Assembly (NCBI GenBank): GCA_029449235.1
Contig: JANATG010000002.1
Coordinates: 2,418,001-2,482,000, forward strand
DNA: 64,000 bases
Direction: 5' to 3'
Source of the DNA: Linnemannia schmuckeri
Taxonomy: Eukaryota; Mortierellomycota; Mortierellomycetes; Mortierellales; Mortierellaceae
Positions 54,957-64,000 of this stretch are shown one piece after another. Made by a program: the position numbers and the translations under genes. Position 1 is the stretch's first letter; every line of letters begins with the position of its first letter. A model generated the notes under the pieces. The model did no database searches. It was not told the origin of the DNA and worked only from the letters and a program-made list of their open reading frames with translations.

Positions 54957-57198
54957 CTAATGACCGCCAGAGACGCCATCGCCCGAGATTTCCTCGGCCT
55001 CCTTCTGTTCCTCCGTCAACTCCTCCTGGTTCTCCTCGGCCTCAGAGTGAGCAGCGTGATGATGCTCATCCTCAATGCCCTCATAACCCTCCAAACGCAT
55101 ATCGTTCAATCCCAGACCCTCATTCTGCTCAAACGTACGCTTGTACTCCTCAATAGTCATAGCGGGATCGGGCTCAGGGGCATACAAGTTCTGGAGGTAC
55201 GAGTTACCGAGAGGGTCGTCCAAGATCAACGTGCACTTGATCTCGAGTGACATGACCTGCTCCAGCTTGTCCAAGAACTTTGTAAACACACGACGACGCT
55301 CGGGCTGATCCTCCGACTCGGCGGGCACCTTGCTCGAGAGCTCGTCGTGCACCTGGCGCAACAGTCCCTCCACGGTTGTGAATCGTCCGCCCAACGTTCC
55401 GGAGTTCAGCTCCAAATCAATCTCGGGGATCGACAATCCGCACGTCTCCGACTAATTTTTAGAATGAAAACATCGCAATGAATTAGCTTCATGCCGAAGG
55501 TATACATAGAGAACAACAGGCATTCATAGCTCATTCTTGATGATGACAACAAGTTGTACCTTGAGGATGTCGCGGCTCATGTCTTCGGGGTCCTCGATCT
55601 TGAGAATGATGCGCTTTCCAAACTCGCTGACAGGTCCTCCTGCCTTAACCTCGTTGCTCTTGTAACCACACTCATCGCATGTGGTCGACATAATGATCAC
55701 TTCCTTGAAGTGGGGAATGTCCAAAATGTGCATCTTAGTGTCGCTGGGAGCGTTGCAGGATGAACAGTTGGCGGGGAACGACAACACATCGGGCAGAGCG
55801 CCATCGTCCTCCTCCTCCTCCTCAGAGTCAGAATCGACCTTCTTGTCCTCCTCATCCTTGGCTCCGTCCTTCTTCTCCTCAGTAGCGATAGTCTTGTCGG
55901 CAGCAGTCAAACCGGCCTCCCAGTGCTGCTGCTTCGAGTGCTCAGCCTGCTGATCCTTGGGCATAGGAACGGTGACAACCTCCTCAGCGATCTCTCCTTC
56001 CTCCTCCTCAGGAACAGAGAGACCCATAGCGCGCTCCTGGGCGCGGGTGCGCATGTAAACAGAGAGATCCAGCTTGGCGTCCAAGTTAGGGGCGTCCAAT
56101 GATTCGATATAAGAGTTTCCTGCGGGGTCGTCCAAGATTACTGTGAAGGGGGTCTTGCCGTCAATGCAGTCCTGGAGCTTTTCAATAATGTGCTTGATCT
56201 GAAGGTATAAGGCCTCATCCATGTGCTATTTTATAGATAATCGTGCGGCGCGGAAAGACAGGAATCGTTAGTGGGCTCATTAGGATTAAGAGATTGGATG
56301 AATCTCTGGACCTGAACGAGGCAGCGCCACCAATAGGTCGATCCAGAACGTGCGACTGCGGCGCTGTCTCTTATTGAGTCATCGTCTTTCTCCTTCTTCA
56401 ACATTCCCCCCTAGACAGTCTCCCTTTCTCCTGAGTGTGAAGCCCTCTCCTTATGTCTCCATGATTTGCAATCTAGAAGTCCTTTGATTCGCATGTCGCA
56501 ATAACGCAGATCTCAGCATTGACAGATCATCCAGAGCTAATATCGTCAATCACACAGTGGAACAAAATGTTACCTTGCGGACGGGTTGGTCGCTTTCAAG
56601 GTCGTCAACAACAGTGGACAGAAGACCCTCGATGGTGGTCAAGTGTCCGCGCTGGGCAGGGATCTCAAAGTCAATCTCAGGGATCTTGACGGTGGCGGTG
56701 TCAGTCTTGACGAGCTGACGGTTGAGATCAGCCTTGTTCGAGACCTGGCAGGTGTAAATGGCGCCTCCAACGGCGATGGCGTTGGCTTGCTGGAGCTCGT
56801 TCGAGCGATGTCCGCAGTGGGGGCAGTCGAAAGCCATCAAGATCACTTCACGGAAGTGAGGCACACGGGTCAACAACAAGCGAGTAGTACCCTATATAAT
56901 GGTATGATCGATCCCTTGTGTGATTGTTAGCACTATGTTGCCTTTTCACTTGTTCAGTAAAAACAAACATACATAACTTCGAAACGTGTCGAAAGAGAAA
57001 GAAAGGACGGCATACGTTCTCATGACAGTTCATGCAGAGGGATTCAATCTCAGTGACTTGCTGGTCGCCGTCAATGTCCTGGAAGAGAGGACCGTCTGCG
57101 GGAATATTTGCATCCTGATGCTCCTTCTTGTCGAAGAGAGCGGCATTGTTGATGGAGTCTGCGAGTCCGAGATCGGTGGGGTCGTTGCGCTCTGCCAT
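54957..57198 (-). CDS. ZPR1: Zinc finger protein ZPR1, 553 aa
   Basis: Four minus-strand exons: 57198-57016, 56891-56574, 56225-55560 and 55451-54957; all three introns (124, 348 and 108 bp) are phase 0. ZPR1 is an essential eukaryotic protein reported to bind translation elongation factor eEF1A and to shuttle between cytoplasm and nucleus. The duplicated ZPR1 architecture is complete. Finger 1 uses Cys55, Cys58 (CMNC) and Cys84, Cys87 (CPHC), split by intron 1. Its following domain has IDFEIPAQRGHLTTIEGLL and LDDPAGNSYIESL. Finger 2 uses Cys321, Cys324 (CSSC) and Cys350, Cys353 (CDEC), followed by RFTTVEGLL and LDDPLGNSYLQNLYAP. An acidic linker (about 270-310) and a Glu-rich tail make it longer than yeast (486) or human (459) ZPR1. 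Confidence 0.97.
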
Positions 57199-58564
57199 GA
57201 TGGTGATCAATGAGTGTGGTTGGTGATTAGAAATACAAAGACAAGAGGAAAAGACAAATGAATAAGTAATCAGTTCAGACTTCCTTCTGGCTCCTTCTTT
57301 TCTTGGTTGGCTAACTTTTTTTTTCTTTTTTCGTGGCGCGAAGGGTTTTGGCTGGGAAAGTGCGAGTGGCTTAGTCATTGCGCCTTTAAAATGTTTTTCT
57401 ATGTCGAAAAAAAATTTTCGATCTTTCTTCCTTCCTTCACTCTTCCTTTCCCTTTTCCCCTTCCTTTACCCCTTCCCCTTCCTTATTTCTTCACACCGAT
57501 CCACTTTCTCACAATCTTTTATTGTAAATATCCACAAAAGGTAAGCAGCTCAATTCATATCCATGATATCTTCCCCGTCCACCCTCTTCTTACATTCCCC
57601 TTTCCTATACACACACATCCGCACCCACGAAGGCCGAGCTTTCTCTGCTGGCATTTGTACTTTTCAATCGGATAAGAATAAACTCCTTTCCTCGAGAAAG
57701 GAGGGGTTTTAGGACACCCGGTTCCCTTAAACAACTTGCTGGAGTGGGACCCGCCCTCTTCGGAGGGAGTGGGACCCAGGTCTGCTGTCAGGTTGTGCCA
57801 GGGATTCACATCCTTCCTTTCTTCCTTTCTTTCCACGTTTGTTCGATTTTCTTTTGACACGGCGGATGTTCTAACCGAGTTATTCTTTCTTGTTTTGTTT
57901 TGCAAAGGCTGCTTCATAGGTGAACGATGAACAAGGACAAGATTAAGAATATGAGTGTGAAAAATGAAATAAAAAAACCAGCTGAAAACATTCGATCTGC
58001 CTGTTGTTTGTCCCTGAGCAGATTACCTTGCATTTGCAGAGATTGATGTCGCATGCAGTTGTGGATTGTGTTAAAGAGCTCGACATGCGGTTGCAAATAA
58101 GGAATAATCTACGGCAGAAAGTGCGATCCTATATGCATTTAGAGAAAGTCAATTTTCTTTGATCACGTCTTTCTTTTCTTTGCCAACACTCTCTCTTCCG
58201 AGTGGTCCACCCCGCCAACACACTGACAGACAAACCAACAAAGTGCGTGTCTTCATTGTCTTTCCTGGAATCAGCTTTTCTTCTTCACTTACCTTTCCCT
58301 TTCCCTTGTTTTTCCCGTCACTCAAGTCTCACACTCACTCCCTTCCTACAACTAATCTTCCTTAGACCCTCTTCTTTCTCTATTACCTTTTTTTCGTTTT
58401 ATCTATTTCTTGTATCATTCACTCCTTTCTTACCTGTCTGTACACTACTAGTCCTTCACTTGTGTCACTTGTATACTTACCTCCTCACTGTTCACTTGTC
58501 CATCTCCTACCCAAAAAGAAGTTTAACCTTCGCACCTCCACCTCCACCTCCACCTTCATATTCA
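57199..58564. promoter_or_regulatory. Divergent promoter region, ZPR1 / ATG13
   Basis: 1.37 kb between start codons, with CT-rich tracts (about 57410-57520 and 58250-58560). Near 57730-57780 there is a short palindromic-looking GC-rich piece, GTGGGACCC twice around CCGCCCTCTTCGGAGGG. I see no gene. Confidence 0.45.
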
Positions 58565-61500
58565 ATGAGCAGGCGGCAGAGTTTCTCCTCCTCCTCATAC
58601 TACCAGCCTTCCTCGCGACCAGAGTCTCCTGCCGTCTTCACCTCCTCCTCTCCCTCTTCTGCAAACAACAGCAATAATAATACGTCGTCTTCCAAGCAGT
58701 ACTCACACCAAAACCTCGCCCCGCCGCAGCAACAACAACAACAGCAACCTCCGCCACCACCGAGAAACCAAAAGGCTGACCAGATCCTTCAGGTACTATC
58801 ACTACAACAAGCTAAAGCGACACCGCGACTCATAAACGTTGTTGCCATAGCCTCAGGTCTACGTTGAACCTGTGCCTGACTCACTCTTGAAACAACGAGG
58901 AGACAGAGTTGGCCACCACACAAAGCACAAAGGCTAATTCCTCTGCGCCATCCTCTCCACTATAGAACTTTTATGTCAAGGTCATTCAGATTGTCGTCCT
59001 CGCCCGAGTGACGCATCCTGATGTCCATGCAGGAATCACACCAAGAAAAGGTTCACTGCGCGGAGTTCCCCTCGTGAAAAAGACAAGCAAATGGGTACGA
59101 GAGCTACTTCTTGCTTATCTCCTCACTCTGTCCTCAATTCGTATGATCTCTCGTACTCACATTATTCTCTCTCTTGATACCCACTGGGTACTGAACAGTT
59201 CAATTTGGAGCTGGAGGATCTGGATATCTACAAGGAAGATGCCAAGTTCTGGAGGGCAATGGCCATCACGGAATCGCCACCGACCATGTTGGTGGAGCTG
59301 TTCTTGGACACGTCCGAGTTGTCGTCGAACCAGGTGCTCGTGTTGTTGGACGAGAGCAACCGCAAGAACAGGGTGGATCTCAGTGGAACGGGACTCCATT
59401 CAGTAGCGTCGACCCCTCTGGGCCAGGGCAGGATCCGACGCAACATTATCCTCGAGTCATGGTCCCTCAACCTCAGGTAAAAAGAAATACCTTGTTCTTG
59501 TCATTATTATTGTCATGCAGATATGCTCATTAGATCAGGCGGACAAGGAGGGACTTCTTTTTTCTTCTTTGTTCTTTTTGTGTAATGCATGACGAGATAG
59601 AAAAGAAACAAAGGGAGCCTGCAGGGATCAATGATCCCCTTTCTTCCCTCTCCCTTTCTTCCTGTTGCTGGATCGACCACCCTTGTCTTGCCTGTCTATC
59701 TACTATCTACCTCTCTATCCATCCCGTTCTACCCCATCATCATCTTGCCTAGTTCATTGCAAGTGGACTGATCTTCCCTTTCTGTTTCTTACTTAACATA
59801 CAACAACGACAGTAACACGCCCCCAGACCCTGTCCCTGAACCGCCGGTCGTGTACAAGAAATCCATCATCTTCTTCAGGTCCCTTTATGCCTATATGCGT
59901 CTCCTACCTGCCTACCAGCTATACCGACAACTAAAGAAACAAAACCACCCGCTCAAGATCGGATTTCGCGTGAACCGCGGTCAAAGTCCCGAGGAGAGCA
60001 TGTTTCGTGAGTCTGAAATTGGAATCGGTAAGAGCTTGTAGTGTTCAAGAAAAACAAGGATTGAAAGGGCATTTTGGAGTGTTGCAGTCAGGGGGGTAGC
60101 AAAGGAGGAAGGGTGTATTTTTACACTATCATGTTTCTTATGACTCGATGGATGTCAAAGTGGCAATGATTTATGTGGTGCAACAGAAGCAACAAAAGCG
60201 AAAAGGGAACAGGGAAACAAGAGGGAGAAAGGACAGTGCGGGCTTGTGCGATAGTGGGGTATCACTCAACACCCGCCTGTTACGACATTGGCAAACAGCC
60301 GTTTGTGGTTACGCTCGCACACACGCACTAGTTTGAAGCTGTCTGACAGGATAAACGTTGTTATAACTTCCTGACTCTAGAGGTACCCCTAATTGAAGGT
60401 GAGACCAGGCCCATGCTCTCAGAATATCGCTTTGGTCAAGTAGAGACACCCCTCGGGTATGTGTAGCTTTTTCCCGGAGCGTTGTGATTCATGCCTCGTG
60501 ACTTGAGTGATCATATCCTTTTCTTTTTCTCTTTTTGGGTCAATGGCACCCCTAACCTGTGCAACCATCTCATGTTTACAAAAACAGTGCTTTTTCGTTG
60601 AAAGTGACATATCGGAGCAACTGTGAGTTCCAGGTGGATGAATCAGAGGCAATGCTGAGCTCAAGATTTATCGACATGGACGAAAACTACTTTACGCCAA
60701 CTATCGTGGCCCACTCCCAGGAATCTGTAAGTCAACAGTCTGTTGTCTGGATCATCGACCCACTTTCTTTTCTGGTCATGAAAGGGTATACAAATTCAAG
60801 TTTCTTGCTCACGCCGACATGAAATTGTATATGGTAACATAGAACGCACCCACGAGAAGACCCCTATCATCGACACCACTTGCACAGAGACCCAGCAGCG
60901 AGATGTACAGCTCAGGAGCATTCCAGGAAAACTTCAACGCAGTGCCAACATTGAGGCCACGTCGGAACAGCGTCCAGTCTTTGCAGCAGCGCTCAGGCGA
61001 ATATTCTTCTTCCCAATCATCAGTCTCTTCATTGGGAACTCGCATGTCCAGGAGAGGCTCCAACGGTGGACCTGGAGGATTGTTCACACCTGCTGACAAC
61101 CAGAATGTAGCAGGCACCCCACCCTTCTCAGTTGCCCATGGAGGGCATGCGGCAGTAGCCAAGCATTATGTCGATCCCATCATGGAAAGCCCACCTTTCA
61201 AACTCTCGGTATGTGTATATCAAGTGTTGGGCAGGCGATAAGTCATGTATTTGTAGGCTTCGCTCTAAGAACTGTTCACAGTTTGTTAACGTGTTTGCTG
61301 CCGTAACCACAATAGACGAGCCAGACGGATAGTCGGCGACAACCATCATCGTCCTTTTCGCCATTCAAGTCACCATCATTGTCATCGTCACCTTCACCAT
61401 CGTTCCTGGAAACTCAGCCTCCGTCGCTGTCGTCGCGACCGTCTTCGATACACTTGAACCGGTCACCATCATCGTCCTCAATGAGCCGTGTCCAGAGTTC

Positions 61501-63831
61501 TCAGATGCAAAATTCAGGACTGCTAGGATCAGTTCCAAAAACTGGCGGGACCTTGTCATCGTTGCCCAGTGGCGGAGTGAACATGCTGTCAACCTCCGTC
61601 AAAAGCAACGCGTCCTCGTCGACATCGGCTCCACGGGTTACTTCTAGTTTCGGACATCGGCATGATTCATCGGGACGACGTGCCTCCAGCGAGAGTTTGC
61701 CTCCTGGACGTAACCGTAACTCTATCATTGGCAACTCTGTAAGTATTAGCCCCCAGATTGCAATGAAATGTTGAACCTGCGACAGCATATTTTGCCTGGA
61801 AGGTCCCCTAACTAGATGTTATATTTGTCATTTCAATAGTCGTTGTTTCAGCTCACTCCGGATGATGATGATGTGAACGAGTTTATGAAGATGCTGGACA
61901 CCCCAGAGCCTCTTAAGATGTTTGAAAGAGCAGGTGGATCAGGAATCGGACCCGCCTTCGCATCGGACGACAGCAATCTGACATCCTCAGGATTGAAGAC
62001 AAAGTCAACACTTGACCGTTTCCAGCAGCTCAAGCAGATCAACTCTAATCTGTCTGAATCTATGTCGAACAGTCAGATCCTCGCCAAGGAGCAACAGAAC
62101 CAATCGCCTTTGACTGTGACTACAAACCTAAACCGGCGCTCGACCTTGAATGATTTGGAGCCCAGCAGCCCGACAGGACTGCCTTTTGCGACAACTGTTA
62201 GTCGACACTCGCAATCGTTTTCTTCACATCAACCGGGAACCCCTTCACCCTTGCACTCGGAGGCGCCCGTATACCCATCGAGATCGTCTGGCCGCGGTGA
62301 AAACCAGTCAAGTCTCTCTCATGCATCTTCCAGAGAGCCTTCAACAGGATCAACCCCTGTCAAGCGGCAGTCATGGTTGCTGAATCATGGCAGCCCCAGC
62401 GGTGGGAGCGGCATCCACCGTGACCTTGTGCGTAAGAGCACCAACATTGGCAGCATTGTGTTCCGACATGGCAGTCTGGATCAAGGCAAGGACATCCTGG
62501 GCATGGAGGAGGCGATGGGAAGGATGAAGGTCGAGGGAGCAGGAGACGATATCGCGTTTGGATCCTACCCTGAGGATGTACATCATCAGCACTCTTTGTA
62601 CTCTGCGCCGCTCAATACTGGACGTGACGGCTCATCGGCTTCATCATCCAACACAGCACCGTTCTCGGTCTTTGGTGCAGATCCCCGGCCTATTCCTTCG
62701 CTGGCCAATGGAGGAGCCTCGACAGGACGCCCTGGACGGCTCTTGAGGCTTGGAAGTGGATCGAGCGGAGCCAGCTTCACACTTCCTCGACTTCGTCCTC
62801 GTGCTGCAGAGGATAATGAGTCATTAAACGAATTGAATTCTGCAGACAGCTCTGAGCGACGCAACCGGAGACATCAGAGCCGTCATGGACGAGATGAAGA
62901 AGACGAGGATGAGATGGACGATGATGGTGATGATAACGAGGATGCAGACCCACGCGGAAGACGAGAAATACAAGGACGTGACAAGGACGACTTGGGTCAC
63001 AACACCAGCCTGAATGATGACGACGATATGTTGTTCATTATGAGCGAGTTGAGCCCTGCATCGAATTCTGGTCAAGATATGGGCCTTGCATCAGCAGGCC
63101 TGGACGCGTCGTCCTCAGCTGGCATGATGGGTGGAGGTGGGCCTGGACTTAATGAGCGTACCGGCGGTATTTTGCCTCTGACAGGCGCCATGCTGAACCT
63201 GCGCTCTCAGTCTCAATCGCCTGCACTCGGACCTGGCAGCAGTGCTGCAAGTTCATCTTCTTCGCCTCACATGCGACTCTTTGGGCGGAACAACAACAAT
63301 AATGGTGGTAATGGAAGCAGCGGAAGTACCGGCCACCCCCTGGGACATAATAGCGGCAATGGCAGCAATAATAACAGCCATCCGTCGAGCAACAACAACA
63401 GTCGCTCCAACAGCGTAAGCCACAGTCGCGTTGGATCTGGCAGCAATACCAACAACCACAACAGCATTGAGCACCTGGGACTGTTGAGAAGGTCTGGTTC
63501 AGGATCTGGAGCTGGGTTTGCGGACGAATTGCTGTTGATGAACGCCGCTGGCAACCTTATTGGAGGCAACAACATCAACAACCATGCTGGAGACTACTTG
63601 CCGACAACGTCTATGACACCTCCTCCCCATCTGCCCTCCATGCAGCAGTCTCAGCAGTCGGGTCTCCCACCTGTCGGATACACCTCTGGAACTAGCACTG
63701 CTGCTACTGGCGGAGCTTTCGACTCGATGTTAGAAGGGCGGCGAATGAGCCGTGGCGGCAGTGATCGTGGTGCAGGCAGTGGAGCGAGTAGCGGATACAA
63801 TAGCTTTCACTCTGACTCTCGAGGATGGTGA
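58565..63831 (+). CDS. ATG13: Autophagy protein Atg13, 1281 aa
   Basis: Nine exons: 58565-58792, 58966-59094, 59199-59476, 59813-60027, 60381-60456, 60588-60726, 60843-61208, 61316-61738, 61840-63831; phase closes. Atg13 is the regulatory subunit of the Atg1 kinase complex that starts autophagy under TORC1 control. After a Ser/Gln/Pro-rich N-terminus (1-76), a HORMA domain (about 77-355) shows FYVKVIQIVVLARV, SKWFNLELED, ILESWSLNL, KKSIIFFRSLYAYMRLLPAYQLYR, KIGFRVNRG and YFTPTIVAHSQES. The rest is long and disordered, rich in Ser, Asn, Gly and Pro. Within it lie PDDDDVNEFMKMLDTPEPLK (from about 625), like the Atg17-binding region, and DDDDMLFIMSELSP (about 1011-1024), like the fungal Atg13 motif that ends in FAMSDF. 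It is well above the 738 residues of yeast Atg13. Confidence 0.95.
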
Positions 63832-64000
63832 TTATGCTTAAACAAGTAAGCGATTGGCCTTTTCCTCTCTCCTCTTGATTACCTATACAATATTGTAAAT
63901 ACTCCATTTTATACAGACGTCAGATAAACGACGGAGCTTGCGCTACTTATCGACCTTAGGACTGTGGGAGTTTATCTTGATTACGGTTTGCCATGAAAAT

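Noticed and set aside
1..64000. CRISPR arrays, tRNA, rRNA and bacterial-type operons
   Set aside because: No regularly spaced repeats with unique spacers, no clear tRNA A/B boxes with cloverleaf potential, no rRNA sequence; genes have spliceosomal introns.

Overview
The window reads as nuclear DNA of an early-diverging filamentous fungus, most likely a Mortierella-type member of Mucoromycota. The pentafunctional AROM protein, the Atg13 HORMA protein, a PPxY alpha-arrestin, a secreted TNT-fold NADase and F-box/leucine-rich genes all point to fungi. Genes are intron-rich with GT..AG introns, intergenic regions carry CT-rich promoters and long homopolymers, and degenerate transposon and gene-family relics are common. 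The lineage below fungus is an inference from general familiarity, not from a database search.

Layout. 0-7 kb is accessory: a small secreted cysteine-rich protein (-), an unrecognised 167-residue protein (+), a secreted TNT-domain NAD glycohydrolase (-), and a broken copy of a repeated gene family (+). 6.85-13.6 kb is a tandem array of type-B carboxylesterases, all on the minus strand: an intact gene, a pseudogene split by a MITE-like element, a second intact gene, and a small extra fragment. ARO1 (14.4-19.5 kb, +) shares a divergent promoter with the second esterase. 19.5-25.2 kb has no gene I can support and holds degenerate repeats. 25.2-29.3 kb has an F-box/LRR pseudogene followed by an intact 907-residue F-box protein, both minus.

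30-45.9 kb is a dense housekeeping block: a GGA-type clathrin adaptor (+, 12 exons) convergent with an OTU1/YOD1 deubiquitinase (-, 12 exons), ribosomal protein uL16/RPL10 (+), an FAD monooxygenase (+), the proteasome chaperone UMP1 (-) and a PPxY alpha-arrestin (-). 45.9-54.95 kb is a 9-kb stretch without a supportable gene, but it holds 13 copies of the octamer TGACACCC and a 23-bp inverted repeat. The window ends with ZPR1 (-) and ATG13 (+), which are divergent.

Exon boundaries were assigned by reading splice sites by eye. In every multi-exon model given, reading phase closes exactly through to the stop codon. Several genes act in related processes: ubiquitin and proteasome work (OTU1, UMP1, the F-box protein, the arrestin as a ligase adaptor) and membrane traffic or autophagy (GGA, arrestin, ATG13). 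I see no operon-like functional cluster. I did not find a clear new defence or biosynthetic system. The best leads for something undescribed are the TGACACCC array, the MITE-like element, the 53.7-kb foldback and the microexons.
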